This document shows positions 10,249 through 20,411 of a DNA stretch of 60,918 bases, in pieces. The notes beneath the pieces are model-generated. The model searched no databases and was not told the DNA's origin. It was given only the letters and a program-made list of their open reading frames with translations. Both the position numbers and the translations under genes were made by a program. The DNA comes from Chlamydiota bacterium (GTDB lineage Bacteria; Chlamydiota; Chlamydiia; Chlamydiales; Parachlamydiaceae). The first letter of the stretch is position 1. Each line of letters starts with the position of its first letter. The stretch spans positions 1-60,918 of the forward strand of contig JABDCW010000007.1 of the NCBI GenBank assembly GCA_013287905.1. Reading direction: 5' to 3'.

Positions 10249-13200
10249 TTAATTATTTATTGAGAGATCGAGTTTGCCAACAGAATCTGATGGAACTGAA
10301 TTGGTTTCTCTTTCTAAGATTTCAGTTCTCAAATCCAAACATAAGCCTTGCATCTCTTTTACCAAAACATTGAATGATGCAGGTGTACCTGATTTCAGGA
10401 AGTTATCTCCTCTAACAATTGAAGCGTATATGTCTGTGCGCCCTGTCACATCATCAGATTTTACCGTTAATAATTCCTGAAGAACGTGTGCCGCACCATA
10501 GGCTTCAGCGGCCCATACCTCCATCTCTCCGAAACGCTGACCACCCATCTGCGCTTTACCACCCAAAGGCTGCTGAGTGACCAATGAGTATGGTCCGATC
10601 GCTCTCGCATGGATCTTATCCGCCACCAGGTGGCTCAATTTCAGGAGATAGATATAGCCGACAACCAGCGGATTATCAAAGCGCTCTCCCGTGCATCCAT
10701 CATAAAGATAAAACTTGCCATCCCCGGACAAACCTTGCTCTTTCATCATTTTCCAAATTATTTCCTCAGGAAAACCTTCAAAAACAGGGCTTTGCACATA
10801 AATGCCGGCACGCTTGGCGGCAAATCCCAGGTGTGTTTCGAAAAGCTGCCCCATATTCATACGGGAAGGAACACCAAGAGGATTTAAGATCACCTCAATT
10901 GTCTGTCCATCGTCCATATAAGGCATGTCAGCTTCCGGCACAATTTTTGAGACAACGCCCTTGTTACCATGGCGTCCCGCCATTTTGTCTCCCACCTGCA
11001 ATTTGCGCTTCGACGCGACGTAGACCTTAACCTGACGGATAATTCCCGGATCGAGATCGACATCCCCTTTACGCATAAACTCCATTTCGGTTTTATGCTG
11101 CGTTTCTAAAGTCTGCATTTCAATTTGAAAGTCATGCAGCATCTGATGCAACGTATCATAAAGACTGTTGCGAGGCATGAGCAGATTTTCAATTGCCTCT
11201 TTTTCGAGATTCAGCAAGACATCTTGCGTGATCATTTCTCCTTCATGAACCAATACTTCACCCGTTTTTCGATGAACGATCATCGCCGGGGCTATTTCAT
11301 TGAGAAGCAAAGCTCCCGTACGTTCGTGCCGGTTCGTCCTAAGTTCAATTTGCTTTAATTTAAATTCTTGTTGAATATCTTTAATTTTTGACGCTTCTTC
11401 GACGAGTTCTTCTTCCGTTTTCGACAGGCGATCGCGACGGCTGAAGATCTTGACGTCCATCACGACCCCTTCTGTTCCTGGAGGAACAACTAAAGAGGCG
11501 TCTTTGACATCGGCAGCTTTTTCGCCGAAAATGGCTCGTAACAGACGCTCTTCTGGAGCCAATTCCGTTTCTGATTTTGGAGTGATCTTACCAACTAAGA
11601 TATCTCCCGGCTTGACTTCAGCTCCTATACGGATGATTCCATCGTCGCCGAGGTTGATCAGCATCTCATCGGGAAGCCCAGGGATATCCCGCGTGATCTC
11701 TTCCTTTCCAATCTTTGTATCGCGGGTTGTCTGTTCAAATTCCTCGATCACAATAGAGGTGAATGCATCCTCCTTGACCAATTTTTCAGAAATGATAATC
11801 GCATCTTCGAAGTTATAGCCAAACCATGGCATAAACGAAACTAGTACGTTTTTACCAAGGGCAATTTCTCCTTTGTCGATAGCAGGTCCATCAGCAATGA
11901 CATCCCCAGCATGGACTTCGTCCCCTATCTCGCAAAGAGGCGTTTGATTAATGCATGTCCCGGCATTCGATCGCAAAAACTTTTTCAGATGATAGGTCTT
12001 CTTTTCCAACTGATTGCCCTTAGGCACAATTTCGATTTTAAAGCCGTCGACATAAGTCACTTTGCCATCTTCAGTTGCGATCACCACTGAACCTGAGTCC
12101 CTTGCCGCGCGACCTTCTAATCCGGTACCGACTAAAGGCGCTTCCGGCTTTAAAAGCGGCACTCCCTGCCGTTGCATGTTAGAACCCATTAATGCCCGGT
12201 TAGCATCGTCATGTTCGAGGAACGGAATTAATCCGGTCACTATCGAAACGAGCTGTTTTGGAGAGACATCCATATGGGTGATTTTATTTGAATCGACCTC
12301 AAAGGGCTCTCCCTTATACCTCGCCCAGCAAATCGGATCCTTGAACATGCTATATTCATCGAGCTTCGCAGAAGCCTGTGCGATCACACATTTCTCTTCC
12401 TGGTCTGCCGTCATATACTGAATTTCTTCGGTCACTACATGGTCGCGTACGATTCGATAAGGGGTTTCAATAAAACCAAACTCGTTGATCTTTGCAAAAG
12501 AAGACAACGAAGTGATCAAACCGATGTTCGGTCCTTCCGGAGTCTCAATTGGACAAATGCGTCCATAATGACTGGAATGCACGTCGCGCACCTCAAAGCC
12601 TGCCCGATCCCGGTTAAGACCTCCAGGACCCAATGATGACAGCCTCCGTTTATGTGTAAGCTCAGCGATCGGGTTAGTCTGGTCCATAAATTGAGATAAT
12701 TGAGAACGACCAAAGAAATCTTTAAGTACACCTGCAAAACCTTTTGCTGAGACAATTTTTCCTGGGGTCAATGTATCTGAGGTAAAGTCAAAGAGATTCA
12801 TTCTTTCGCGAATAATTTTCTCCATCCGGGCCAAACCAACACGGCATTGGTTTTGAATCAGCTCGCCAACAGAACGGACACGTCGATTTCCTAAATGATC
12901 GATATCATCGATGGAGACGTCTTCTGCTCCTTGCTTTAATCTGATCAGGTACTTCAAGGCATTGATCACATCTTCTTTAATTAATGTGACTGTTTCCAAT
13001 ACCTGATCGTTTATAGGTAACCCTAATTTTGAATTTAATTTGTAGCGTCCCACCCTCCCCAGGTTATACCGTTTGGGGTCGAAAAATAAACGCATCATTG
13101 CCGAACGTGCGTTAGATAAAGTGGCAGGTTCCCCAGGACGAATTTTACGATAAAAATCCTTCAATGCCGACTCATAGGAATCTGTCGTATCTTTAGCAAG

Positions 13201-14067
13201 CATTTTAATGATCGGATGATTTTCATCTGCATCATCTGCAATGTGAATAGAATCTAAGCCGGCATCTACCATCCGTTTTAACATGGCTGTTGTTAACTTT
13301 TCACCGGCCTTTCCAAAACTTAAAGAATTATGGGCATCGATCACATCCTGCGCTAAAATTTTACCCACAAACTTATCGATGTCCTTACCGGATTTAATTT
13401 TTACTTTATGCGTGTGAAAGAACTCATCGATGATGTCTGCATTTGTCGAAAACCCAAGCGCCCTGATAAATGTTGTAGCTAAAATTTTACGGCGGCGTTT
13501 CTTTCTGTCGATATAAATATGGATCAGGTCGCCGATATCAAAGGCACCTTCCAACCAACTGCCGCGATAGGGAATAATGCGAAATGAATAAATTAGATTG
13601 CCGCGCGAATGGCGCTCCTGCTCAAAAGAAATACCGGGAGATCTGTGTAATTGTGAAACGATGACGCGCTCAGCTCCATTGATGATAAAGGTCCCTTTAT
13701 CGGTCATCACAGGGATAGTCCCCATGTACACTTCTTCTTCTTTAATTCCCGTTTCATCGGTAAGACGGAATCTCACCTTCAGGATGACATTATAGGTAAT
13801 GCCCCGGCGAACACATTCTTCTGGAGTAAACTTGGGAACACCTAAACTATAGGAAATGAATTCCAAAATTGTTTTTTCATCATAAGACTTGATCGGAAAA
13901 ATTTCATTAAACACCTCTTGCAATCCAAAATTTCCACGCTCTTGCGGAAATTTATTTGCTTGAAGAAATTGGAGATAGGATTTAACCTGAATCTCAATGA
14001 GATTAGGCAAATCGATAATCTCACTTTTCTCAACAAAACTCACACGGTGTGGCGATCTTTTCAACAT
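10249..14067 (-). CDS. rpoB: RNA polymerase subunit beta
   Basis: 1272 residues when started at the ATG at 14067 ([11 protein letters not shown]). An in-frame TTG nine bases upstream is less likely, because GGGAG lies about nine bases before the ATG but touches the TTG. The rifampicin-region signature ([17 protein letters not shown]) and the [12 protein letters not shown] region are intact. It forms the catalytic core with beta'. It is transcribed with rplL upstream across a 342-base spacer that carries a strong palindrome (14155-14206), and with rpoC 13 bases downstream. Confidence 0.99.
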   Translation of the reverse strand: MLKRSPHRVSFVEKSEIIDLPNLIEIQVKSYLQFLQANKFPQERGNFGLQEVFNEIFPIKSYDEKTILEFISYSLGVPKFTPEECVRRGITYNVILKVRFRLTDETGIKEEEVYMGTIPVMTDKGTFIINGAERVIVSQLHRSPGISFEQERHSRGNLIYSFRIIPYRGSWLEGAFDIGDLIHIYIDRKKRRRKILATTFIRALGFSTNADIIDEFFHTHKVKIKSGKDIDKFVGKILAQDVIDAHNSLSFGKAGEKLTTAMLKRMVDAGLDSIHIADDADENHPIIKMLAKDTTDSYESALKDFYRKIRPGEPATLSNARSAMMRLFFDPKRYNLGRVGRYKLNSKLGLPINDQVLETVTLIKEDVINALKYLIRLKQGAEDVSIDDIDHLGNRRVRSVGELIQNQCRVGLARMEKIIRERMNLFDFTSDTLTPGKIVSAKGFAGVLKDFFGRSQLSQFMDQTNPIAELTHKRRLSSLGPGGLNRDRAGFEVRDVHSSHYGRICPIETPEGPNIGLITSLSSFAKINEFGFIETPYRIVRDHVVTEEIQYMTADQEEKCVIAQASAKLDEYSMFKDPICWARYKGEPFEVDSNKITHMDVSPKQLVSIVTGLIPFLEHDDANRALMGSNMQRQGVPLLKPEAPLVGTGLEGRAARDSGSVVIATEDGKVTYVDGFKIEIVPKGNQLEKKTYHLKKFLRSNAGTCINQTPLCEIGDEVHAGDVIADGPAIDKGEIALGKNVLVSFMPWFGYNFEDAIIISEKLVKEDAFTSIVIEEFEQTTRDTKIGKEEITRDIPGLPDEMLINLGDDGIIRIGAEVKPGDILVGKITPKSETELAPEERLLRAIFGEKAADVKDASLVVPPGTEGVVMDVKIFSRRDRLSKTEEELVEEASKIKDIQQEFKLKQIELRTNRHERTGALLLNEIAPAMIVHRKTGEVLVHEGEMITQDVLLNLEKEAIENLLMPRNSLYDTLHQMLHDFQIEMQTLETQHKTEMEFMRKGDVDLDPGIIRQVKVYVASKRKLQVGDKMAGRHGNKGVVSKIVPEADMPYMDDGQTIEVILNPLGVPSRMNMGQLFETHLGFAAKRAGIYVQSPVFEGFPEEIIWKMMKEQGLSGDGKFYLYDGCTGERFDNPLVVGYIYLLKLSHLVADKIHARAIGPYSLVTQQPLGGKAQMGGQRFGEMEVWAAEAYGAAHVLQELLTVKSDDVTGRTDIYASIVRGDNFLKSGTPASFNVLVKEMQGLCLDLRTEILERETNSVPSDSVGKLDLSINN

Positions 14068-14154
14068 TATGAACAACTCCCTGGTGAAACTTAAGAGCTA
14101 AAATTTGACATGAGAGACAACTCTCCCATGGATTACAATACGAAATAAAGACTA

Positions 14155-14206
14155 ATTATACCGAACGTGATTCAAAAACCAATTTTTGAATCACGTTCGG
14201 TATAAT
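14155..14206. repeat. Perfect 24-bp stem palindrome between rplL and rpoB
   Basis: Left arm 14155-14178 and right arm 14183-14206 are exact reverse complements around a CCAA loop; each arm carries ATACCGAACGTGATTC or its complement. Read on the coding (minus) strand it is followed by a moderately T-rich stretch (TTAGTCTTTATTTC). The spacer from 14068 to 14409 holds no gene. The same arm sequence recurs at 41876-42040, so this is a dispersed repeat and not a private rpoB leader structure. An attenuator or RNase III site is possible by analogy with the E. coli L7/L12-beta spacer. Confidence 0.85.
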
Positions 14207-14409
14207 TTGATTACTTGGGAAAAGGCTTGCGAGCTGTTGTTAGTCGAATGACTCATATAACTTTAATGTACTTTAGTTTTGCTTAACTCCAGCCAAATTT
14301 TGCCTGCATTAAAAAAAAATCATCTGGGGTCTAATTGCACAATTGTATGAACATTTTATGCAATCAGACTCCAGAATCATCACTTTTGCAAACAAATCCC
14401 AAAAAAGAA

Positions 14410-14796
14410 CTACAGTCCTTTTAATGTGACTTTAGCTCCAGCAGCTTCTAATTTTTTCTTAGTATCTTCAGCTTCAGCTTTTGGTGCTGTCTCTTTCACT
14501 ACTTTTGGAGCTCCGTCGACAAGTTCTTTAGCCTCTTTTAATCCAAGACCTGTCAATTCACGGACAACTTTAATGATCCCAATTTTCTTATCTGCAGGTG
14601 CATCAGACAAGGTAATTTGGAAATCTGTCGACTCAGTGGCAGGTGCGGCTGCTGCGGCAGGAGCCGCTGCTACAGCAACAGAAGCAGCGGCAGCCTTGAC
14701 GCCCCACTTTTCTTCCAATGCAGTCTTTAATTCAGCCATTTCTAAAACGCTTAACTCGCTAAGTGCTTTTACTAATTCTTCTTTTTTGTGACTCAC
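14410..14796 (-). CDS. rplL: Ribosomal protein bL12 (L7/L12)
   Basis: 128 residues. It has the N-terminal dimerisation helix, an Ala-rich hinge (about 34-53) and the C-terminal factor-binding domain with [20 protein letters not shown]. It recruits translation GTPases to the stalk. The start codon is GTG, preceded by GAGG eight bases upstream; no ATG is usable without losing the N-terminal domain. It lies 33 bases after rplJ. Confidence 0.98.
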   Translation of the reverse strand: MSHKKEELVKALSELSVLEMAELKTALEEKWGVKAAAASVAVAAAPAAAAAPATESTDFQITLSDAPADKKIGIIKVVRELTGLGLKEAKELVDGAPKVVKETAPKAEAEDTKKKLEAAGAKVTLKGL

Positions 14797-14829
14797 GGTA
14801 ATACCTCTTTGATTTACTTAAATAATTAT

Positions 14830-15342
14830 TTACTCAGATTGTTTAGATTTATTCTCTAAGCAATGCATAACACTCGTTAATAATGCATCCATTACAGCTA
14901 ATGTTTGCGACATCGGAGCTTCCAATGTAGCCAGAAACTGAGCTCGCATCTCAGGTTTAGATGGGAGTTTGGATAATTTTTCTACGTCATCGCCGTTGTA
15001 AAGGATACCATCAAAACGCCCCGCTATTAAATCGATAGCCTCATCATTATCCTGGCTAAATTTTAATACCATTTTGGTCATTTCAAGTGGATCTTGAGCT
15101 GCGTACACGACACCGATATGTCCCGGGAGTGTAAATTTCAAGTCTAATCCCGCAGCGGCAGCTGCCTTAACCAAAAGACGTTTACGCATGACTTCCACTG
15201 TGCCGCCGATTTTAGATACACTTTTGCGGAACTCGTTGGCTTTATTGGCGCTGAGCTTTGAATAACTCATCACCACGAAAGATTTATAGTTCGCTATTTG
15301 ATCTGTCAGCTCATCTAAAAGTAGCTGTTTTTCACGTTTCAT
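14830..15342 (-). CDS. rplJ: Ribosomal protein uL10
   Basis: 170 residues, normal length. It anchors the L12 dimers to the 50S subunit. The N-terminal KREKQLLLDELTDQIANYKS and the rRNA-binding domain are clear. AAGGAGG lies six bases before the ATG. It follows rplA by 12 bases and precedes rplL by 33 bases. I see no distinct L10-binding leader between rplA and rplJ because the gap is too short. Confidence 0.97.
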   Translation of the reverse strand: MKREKQLLLDELTDQIANYKSFVVMSYSKLSANKANEFRKSVSKIGGTVEVMRKRLLVKAAAAAGLDLKFTLPGHIGVVYAAQDPLEMTKMVLKFSQDNDEAIDLIAGRFDGILYNGDDVEKLSKLPSKPEMRAQFLATLEAPMSQTLAVMDALLTSVMHCLENKSKQSE

Positions 15343-15354
15343 AAGTATTCCTCC

Positions 15355-16053
15355 TTAAGCAATATCTAAATCGCGTGCATCAATTTTCAGACCGGGGCCC
15401 ATTGTCGATGAAAGATACATTGACTTTAGGTATTGTCCTTTAGCAGTAGCCGGCTTAGCGCGTTGCACTGCATGGAGGAATGCCATCACATTTTCGTTAA
15501 GTTTATCCAATGTGAAAGACAACTTGCCAACAGCAACATTCAGTATTCCGTGACGGTCGAGCTTAAATTCTATTTTACCGCCTTTCAATTCAGCCACTGC
15601 TTTTGCGACGTCTGTCGTCACTGTACCCGTCTTAGGTGTTGGCATCAGACCGCGAGGGCCCAGTACCTTACCCAATTTACCAACTTCGCGCATCATATCA
15701 GGTGTAGCGATAACAGCATCGAAATCTGTCCACCCTGCATTAACTTTTTCAAAAAGTTCGTCACAACCCGCATAGTCAGCACCAGCATCTAAGGCCTCTT
15801 TTGCCTTATCTCCTCTTGCAAAGACAAGAATTTTAATCGTTTTACCAGTGCCATTCGGTAATGACACAGTTCCACGAATATGCTGATCAGATCTACGAGG
15901 GTCAACACCAATCTTCAGGGAAACGTCGAGGGACTGATCAAATTTCACCCCTTTACATTTCTGAAGGATATCGATAGCTTCATTACATCTGTATGTTTTT
16001 GCGACATCCAGAGATTTTGCTATCTCCCGAGTTCTTTTACTTGGCCGACCCAT
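15355..16053 (-). CDS. rplA: Ribosomal protein uL1
   Basis: 232 residues, full length. It forms the L1 stalk of the 50S subunit and in many bacteria represses its own operon. The N-terminal [11 protein letters not shown], the [15 protein letters not shown] segment and [15 protein letters not shown] are all present. It is separated from rplK by an unusually long 157-base spacer carrying an imperfect inverted repeat. Confidence 0.98.
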   Translation of the reverse strand: MGRPSKRTREIAKSLDVAKTYRCNEAIDILQKCKGVKFDQSLDVSLKIGVDPRRSDQHIRGTVSLPNGTGKTIKILVFARGDKAKEALDAGADYAGCDELFEKVNAGWTDFDAVIATPDMMREVGKLGKVLGPRGLMPTPKTGTVTTDVAKAVAELKGGKIEFKLDRHGILNVAVGKLSFTLDKLNENVMAFLHAVQRAKPATAKGQYLKSMYLSSTMGPGLKIDARDLDIA

Positions 16054-16075
16054 ATTACCTTCTTATTGTTTATCT

Positions 16076-16208
16076 TAGAGCCTGTTCATATTTCTGACCG
16101 GATGACTTGTGTGTTCAATTCCGCTACAAATGCGCTAAAACTTAGGGCTTAGCCTTTTAGCAGGCTTAAAACAAAGCATCCAGATCATAGATTTTGAACA
16201 GGTTCTTA
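16076..16208. repeat. Imperfect palindrome inserted between rplK and rplA
   Basis: About 28 bases starting AGAGCCTGTTCA near 16076 pair, with several mismatches, with the reverse complement ending TGAACAGGTTCT near 16207. The GGATG/CATCC ends of the arms also match. The core between them (about 16105-16178) contains no gene. A GAACCTGTTCAAA word from the arms recurs downstream of secE (about 17577-17589). In most bacteria rplK and rplA are nearly adjacent, so this looks like an insertion. Confidence 0.65.
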
Positions 16209-16210
16209 CC

Positions 16211-16636
16211 CTAATGAACCAGATCAATTCCCATTGAACGAGCTGTTCCAACCACGATTCGGACCGCTGCATCAAGATCCGCAGCGTTCATATCCTGGAT
16301 TTTTTCTTCTGCAATTTTTCTTGCCTGGTCTTTTGTCAATTTGCCAACTTTATCGCGGTTAGGCACAGCAGAACCTTTTGCAAGGTTTAATATTTTTAAT
16401 AACATGCGCGAGACCGGCGGCTTTTTGCAATAAAATGTAAACGATTTATCTGCATACACAGTAATGACAACAGGCAATATATCACCTGTATTGCCCTGCG
16501 TTTTTGCATTAAATTCTTTACAAAAGGCCATAATGTTGACTCCGGCTGCTCCTAAAGCCGGCCCAATTGGAGGGGCCGGATTTGCTTTACCAGCTGGTAT
16601 TTGCAACTTAATTATTTTAACAATTTTTTTAGACAT
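16211..16636 (-). CDS. rplK: Ribosomal protein uL11
   Basis: 141 residues, normal length. It binds the GTPase-associated 23S rRNA region. The N-terminal [20 protein letters not shown] with its conserved prolines and the C-terminal RNA-binding domain ending in [10 protein letters not shown] are clear. It follows nusG by 23 bases with AGAGGAA before the ATG. Confidence 0.98.
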   Translation of the reverse strand: MSKKIVKIIKLQIPAGKANPAPPIGPALGAAGVNIMAFCKEFNAKTQGNTGDILPVVITVYADKSFTFYCKKPPVSRMLLKILNLAKGSAVPNRDKVGKLTKDQARKIAEEKIQDMNAADLDAAVRIVVGTARSMGIDLVH

Positions 16637-16659
16637 AAGTTCCTCTACTATTTAATTCT

Positions 16660-17208
16660 CTACATTCCCTCAGAGCCTTCGGGAATTTCCTCTACTTGTG
16701 TAAACTCCAGATCGTCCACTCTTGTTTCTCGTCCAAAAATTGTCACTAAAACACTAAGGCGCCCCTTATCATGAAACACATCCGTAACAGTGCCAATAAA
16801 ATTGACAAAAACCCCTTCAATAATTTTAACCTTGTCGCCTACGTTGATCTTATGCTTCTGAATGACAGTTTCTTTCTTACTTTCTAAATCGCGTAATATA
16901 CTCTCGACTTCATGATCTGAAAGTGTTGTCGGTTTTTCTCCCCCTAAAAACTCAATCACATTGGGGATGTTTTTAACATAGTGCCAGGAATCATCTGACA
17001 GGGCCATTTTAATAAGAATATAGCCGGGCCACATCCTTTTTTCGACGATCTTCTGTTTGCCATTTTTCACTTCAGAAACATTTTCACTTGGCACTAACAC
17101 TTGCTCAATAAAGTCAACGCTTCCTTGTCTCGAACTCTTATCTTCTAAAGCTTTTTTCACTTTCCTTTCTTGTCCGGAAAAGACCTGTACTACGTACCAT
17201 TTATGCAT
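16660..17208 (-). CDS. nusG: Transcription termination/antitermination factor NusG
   Basis: 182 residues. The NGN domain starts KWYVVQVFSGQERKV and includes WPGYILIKM; the C-terminal KOW domain (NVGDKVKIIEGVFVNFIGTV) is intact. It couples RNA polymerase to Rho or the ribosome. It sits between secE and rplK, the usual bacterial order; the gap to secE is 28 bases. Confidence 0.98.
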   Translation of the reverse strand: MHKWYVVQVFSGQERKVKKALEDKSSRQGSVDFIEQVLVPSENVSEVKNGKQKIVEKRMWPGYILIKMALSDDSWHYVKNIPNVIEFLGGEKPTTLSDHEVESILRDLESKKETVIQKHKINVGDKVKIIEGVFVNFIGTVTDVFHDKGRLSVLVTIFGRETRVDDLEFTQVEEIPEGSEGM

Positions 17209-17236
17209 ATAACCACCCGGTATGATTTATCAATTC

Positions 17237-17530
17237 TTAAATTCCCAACAACTGCAAAAGGTTATTCAAAGAACTTAATACAATTTGGATCACAACATCC
17301 ATCATGTAAATGCCCAACCCAAAAATCACTGTCATCGCCACAACAATTTTTGTATAAGAGCGTAATTCATTCGGATTAGTCCAAACAATTTTCTTAAATT
17401 CAGTTTTAACTGCAGCAAAAAAATCGACCAGCTGCCAAGCCTTGGCTGTTTTATCCTTTGCCTGGATAACGGCAGGTTTTGCAATTTGATGATTTGTTTT
17501 TGATTCCATTGTTCCTACTTCCATCACCAT
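17237..17530 (-). CDS. secE: Preprotein translocase subunit SecE
   Basis: Up to 97 residues. The SecE signature (VDFFAAVKTEFKKIVWTNPNEL) precedes one C-terminal membrane helix (about 62-88). It stabilises SecY in the inner membrane. Three in-frame ATGs are possible (17530, 17524, 17509); the last (MESKTNHQ, 90 residues) has AGGA close upstream, while the first has AGGG at nine bases, so the exact start is open. It lies between tRNA-Trp and nusG. Confidence 0.92.
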   Translation of the reverse strand: MVMEVGTMESKTNHQIAKPAVIQAKDKTAKAWQLVDFFAAVKTEFKKIVWTNPNELRSYTKIVVAMTVIFGLGIYMMDVVIQIVLSSLNNLLQLLGI

Positions 17531-17627
17531 AATTTGAGCCCTTCAGCAAAAAGTTAACATGCATAATCCTTAAGTGAACCTGTTCAAACCTTAAGGTTCT
17601 TAGTGTACCTAAGGTTCTTAGTGCTAT

Positions 17628-17700
17628 CGAGTGCGGAGGGGATCGAACCCCCGACCGACGGCTTTGGAGACCGCTGCTCTACCAGCTGAGCTACACACCC
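17628..17700 (-). tRNA. trpT: tRNA-Trp (CCA), G1:C72 with G73
   Basis: A 73-base cloverleaf on the minus strand. The acceptor is GGGTGTG/CGCACTC with two G:U pairs, followed by D stem GCTC/GAGC, anticodon loop CTCCAAA and T loop TTCGATC. The anticodon CCA reads UGG. The terminal CCA is not encoded. The discriminator base is G73 (bacterial type), while the first pair is G1:C72 rather than the A1:U72 of E. coli tRNA-Trp. It lies between tuf and secE as in Chlamydia. Confidence 0.97.
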
Positions 17701-17746
17701 ATAAGAAAACAATACCTTGAGTCACAAAATAAGCAACTCAAGGTAT
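17701..17746 (-). terminator. Intrinsic terminator-like hairpin after tuf
   Basis: On the minus strand an 11-bp perfect stem (arms 17736-17746 and 17712-17722, ATACCTTGAGT and its complement) with a 13-base loop is followed by TTGTTTTCTTAT, just before tRNA-Trp. It begins 13 bases after the tuf stop. It may partially separate tuf from tRNA-Trp/secE. Confidence 0.7.
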
Positions 17747-17758
17747 GCTACCTTCAAC

Positions 17759-18943
17759 TTACTTTATAATTTCGGAAACTGTACCGGCACCGATTGTGCG
17801 GCCACCTTCGCGAATTGCAAAACGCATCCCTTTTTCCATAGCAACTGGTTGAATCAGTTTTACAGTAATTTCCACGTTGTCACCTGGCATTACCATCTCT
17901 GTTCCTGCTGGAAGTTCAACTGTCCCGGTCACGTCTGTTGTTCTGAAATAGAGCTGCGGACGGTATCCTGTGAAAAATGGCTTGTGGCGTCCCCCCTCTT
18001 CTTTCGTTAAGACGTAGATGGGGCCTTTAAATTCTGTATGGGCTTTGCATGTGTTTGGCGCAGCCAAAACCATTCCTCTTTCGAGGTCATTCTTTTCTAA
18101 CCCGCGAAGCAAAATACCAACGTTTTCACCGGCTCTTGCTTCATCAAGAGTTTTGTTAAACATTTCAAGACCGGTAGCCACTGTATCGCGAGTCTCTTTA
18201 AGCCCCACAATTTGCAACTTATCGGCCATTTTAACAATACCGCGCTCAACGCGGCCAGTTGCGACTGTTCCACGGCCGGAGATTGAAAAAACGTCTTCAA
18301 TCGGCATTAAGAAAGGTTTGTCAACTTCCCGTTCAGGAGTTGGAATTTTTTCATCAACTGCCTTCATCAGTTCTTTAATGCTTTCCACATATTTTGGATC
18401 ACCTTCCAAAGCTTTTAATGCAGAACCACGGATGATCGGTACATTTTTATAGCCTTTGGACTCGAGAAGTTCATGCATTTCCATTTCGACGAGGTCGAGC
18501 AATTCCTGATCGCTGTCCCCTAGCATATCTACTTTGTTCAGGAAGACGACAATAGCTGGCACCTGCATCTGACGAGCCAGGAGAATGTGCTCACGCGTTT
18601 GCGGCATCGCACCGTCTGTTGCGGCAACAACGAGGATAGCCCCATCCATTTGCGCTGCACCGGTAATCATATTTTTAACATAGTCGGCGTGACCTGGGCA
18701 GTCTACGTGCGCATAGTGACGCTTTGCCGTTTCATATTCTACGTGAGTTGCGTTGATCGTAATTCCACGGGCTTTTTCTTCGGGTGTATTGTCGATGGAA
18801 GCGTAATCGCGATATTTTGCACCGCCCTCCTTTGCAAGCACCATGGTGATTGCCGCTGTAAGTGTTGTTTTGCCATGGTCAACGTGGCCGATTGTCCCGA
18901 TGTTGACATGTGGTTTTGTTCTTTGAAATGTTTCTTTTGCCAT
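17759..18943 (-). CDS. tuf: Elongation factor Tu
   Basis: 394 residues from the ATG at 18943 ([20 protein letters not shown]); AGGAG lies eight bases upstream, which rules against a longer in-frame start at 18994. G1 motif GHVDHGKT, G3 DCPGH and G4 NKVD are all present. It delivers aminoacyl-tRNA to the ribosome. It is flanked by tRNA-Thr and tRNA-Trp, a chlamydial arrangement. Confidence 0.99.
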   Translation of the reverse strand: MAKETFQRTKPHVNIGTIGHVDHGKTTLTAAITMVLAKEGGAKYRDYASIDNTPEEKARGITINATHVEYETAKRHYAHVDCPGHADYVKNMITGAAQMDGAILVVAATDGAMPQTREHILLARQMQVPAIVVFLNKVDMLGDSDQELLDLVEMEMHELLESKGYKNVPIIRGSALKALEGDPKYVESIKELMKAVDEKIPTPEREVDKPFLMPIEDVFSISGRGTVATGRVERGIVKMADKLQIVGLKETRDTVATGLEMFNKTLDEARAGENVGILLRGLEKNDLERGMVLAAPNTCKAHTEFKGPIYVLTKEEGGRHKPFFTGYRPQLYFRTTDVTGTVELPAGTEMVMPGDNVEITVKLIQPVAMEKGMRFAIREGGRTIGAGTVSEIIK

Positions 18944-19018
18944 CTCTTCGACTCCTGAATCCAGTTGTTTTTTTGGTTTGTCAGGTAGTTGCACTCGTGC
19001 ACTACCCGTTTATCTTTT

Positions 19019-19090
19019 TGCCCAGAATAGGAATTGAACCTACGACCTTTTGCTTACCATGCAAATGCTCTACCACTGAGCTATCTGGGC
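19019..19090 (-). tRNA. thrT: tRNA-Thr (GGT)
   Basis: A 72-base cloverleaf on the minus strand with acceptor GCCCAGA/TCTGGGC, discriminator A, D stem GCTC/GAGC, anticodon stem TTTGC/GCAAA around loop ATGGTAA (anticodon GGT), and T loop TTCAATT. No encoded CCA. It sits between infA and tuf. Confidence 0.97.
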
Positions 19091-19112
19091 AATCTTCTTT
19101 CTAATAGAGAGA

Positions 19113-19288
19113 TTATACACAAACAACTTCAAAAGTTGGTTTTTTGCGTCGTTGCCAGCCGACGAATTTGAAACCTGCCTGCATCGCTCAACTTGTTCAA
19201 GTTGAGCTGCTTCAGCACCAGCTCCGCCTGGTTCAAATTCGAGGCGGCGCCTTGCAAAATTCCCAACTCTTGCAGTTGTTTGTGTATA
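19113..19288. repeat. Triple-nested palindrome between infA and tRNA-Thr
   Basis: The 341-base gap 19091-19431 holds no gene. Outer arms TATACACAAACAACTTC... (19113-19140) pair with ...GTTGTTTGTGTATA (19262-19288). Inner GAATTTGAAACC (about 19164) pairs imperfectly with GGTTCAAATTC (about 19230). A central perfect hairpin GCTCAACT/AGTTGAGC lies at 19186-19207. The outer arm is shared with the hairpin at 22025-22077. Confidence 0.75.
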
Positions 19289-19431
19289 TAACTTCGAATA
19301 GGCCTTTTCAGTATTCTGTCGCTGTCTATCCGACAGTCGCAAATGAATTTGCCTAAACACTTAAGTTATTTATGTATAGCTCCCCAGTGTATAAGGTCGT
19401 GTAAAATAATGCAATACCTTTTGTGAATTTT

Positions 19432-19650
19432 TTATCTTTGACGAAAGGTAATCCGGGCTTTGGTTAAATCATATGGTGACATTTCCACCGTTACATTATC
19501 ACCTAAAAGCACTCTAATATTTTTCATGCGCATCTTTCCACAAAGATGTGCCATAACGACCAGACCATTTTGGAGTTTTACTCTGAATGTCATATTGGGA
19601 AGGAGCTCTTCAACTTTACCTTCCACTTTTATTGTATCTTCTTTTGTCAT
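19432..19650 (-). CDS. infA: Translation initiation factor IF-1
   Basis: 72 residues, complete S1/OB-fold: [19 protein letters not shown]...FRVKLQNG...[18 protein letters not shown]...ARITFRQR. It binds the ribosomal A site during initiation. It is the first gene of the tRNA-Thr-tuf-secE-nusG-ribosomal block on this strand, preceded by a candidate promoter at 19703-19730. Confidence 0.98.
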   Translation of the reverse strand: MTKEDTIKVEGKVEELLPNMTFRVKLQNGLVVMAHLCGKMRMKNIRVLLGDNVTVEMSPYDLTKARITFRQR

Positions 19651-19702
19651 GCCGCAACATCTATAAATTATGTAGAAAAAGGACTTCGAACGAATGTATA
19701 AC

Positions 19703-19730
19703 AGATTAACATTTTTCCAATAAATGTCAA
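19703..19730 (-). promoter_or_regulatory. Candidate sigma-70-type promoter of infA
   Basis: On the minus strand TTGACA (19730-19725), a 16-base spacer, then TAATCT (19708-19703). The -35 is perfect and the -10 matches four of six. It lies 53 bases upstream of the infA ATG, in AT-rich DNA. Confidence 0.5.
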
Positions 19731-19787
19731 GAAGAAAAATTAGATTTTTTTGTAAAGGAGTTTGTAAAGGAGAAAAAAGACCCTAAA

Positions 19788-20252
19788 TCAGCACTCCGTA
19801 CTGGTATCGCCAGGCAAAGATTCCTGATGCATATACAACCGTAACGCCTCCTGCTTCATCCGTAAATGAATGCTGTGAAGGCCGTTTGCGCGGCTGGGCG
19901 TCAAACTCGCGGTTATACCCAACTCCTCTATAAAGGTAGGAGGACATTTTAAAATTGTTTCCGGAGTCTCTCCACTATATACATTGACTAAAAGAGCAGC
20001 AAGTCCTGCAGAAATTAAAGCATCTGATGCAGCAGAAAAAAACACACAACCATTTTCCAGCCTGGCCGTCAGGTACATCGTGCTTTGACACCCTTCCAGA
20101 ATGTTTTCAGGGATTTTATCCTGTGCAGGAAAGGCTACAGCCTTACGCCCAAGTTCAATGATCTGCTCATACCTCTCATCTTGCGTTTTACACTGGTCAA
20201 AAATGAGCTTTATGGCCTGTTGCTTTTTTTCACATGATGTACATAATGGCAT
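19788..20252 (-). CDS. sufE: SufE-type cysteine desulfuration protein
   Basis: 154 residues from ATG 20252 (MPLCTSCEKKQQ), chosen because AAGGAG lies nine bases upstream; an upstream in-frame start at 20276 lacks a ribosome site. SufE accepts sulfur from SufS. The acceptor Cys is in ILEGCQST, residue 55 here. The body SDALISAGLAALLVNVYSG and the C-terminal SRANGLHSIHLRM are family-typical. An N-terminal C-x2-C (C4, C7) is an extra I do not recall from E. coli SufE. It is divergent from the RING-like gene. Confidence 0.9.
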   Translation of the reverse strand: MPLCTSCEKKQQAIKLIFDQCKTQDERYEQIIELGRKAVAFPAQDKIPENILEGCQSTMYLTARLENGCVFFSAASDALISAGLAALLVNVYSGETPETILKCPPTFIEELGITASLTPSRANGLHSIHLRMKQEALRLYMHQESLPGDTSTEC

Positions 20253-20329
20253 ATACGAATTTCTCCTTAAGCGCATTTTATATAAAGTATAAATTTATTT
20301 CTAGTTATTTTTTCAGATATAATTCTCTA

Positions 20330-20358
20330 TTGACTTTTTAATCTGCTTGTTTTATAAT
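20330..20358 (+). promoter_or_regulatory. Near-consensus promoter of the RING-like gene
   Basis: TTGACT (20330-20335), 17-base spacer, TATAAT (20353-20358). The start codon is about 50 bases downstream and carries AGGAGG, a very strong ribosome site. The combination predicts high expression. Confidence 0.8.
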
Positions 20359-20411
20359 ATTTTTTATTAGTAACTTAATAGATTAACAAGTTTATTTTTT
20401 TAGGAGGTCTC

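Noticed and set aside
14426..14791. 121-residue frame opposite rplL
   Set aside because: It is the antisense shadow of the Ala-rich rplL sequence.
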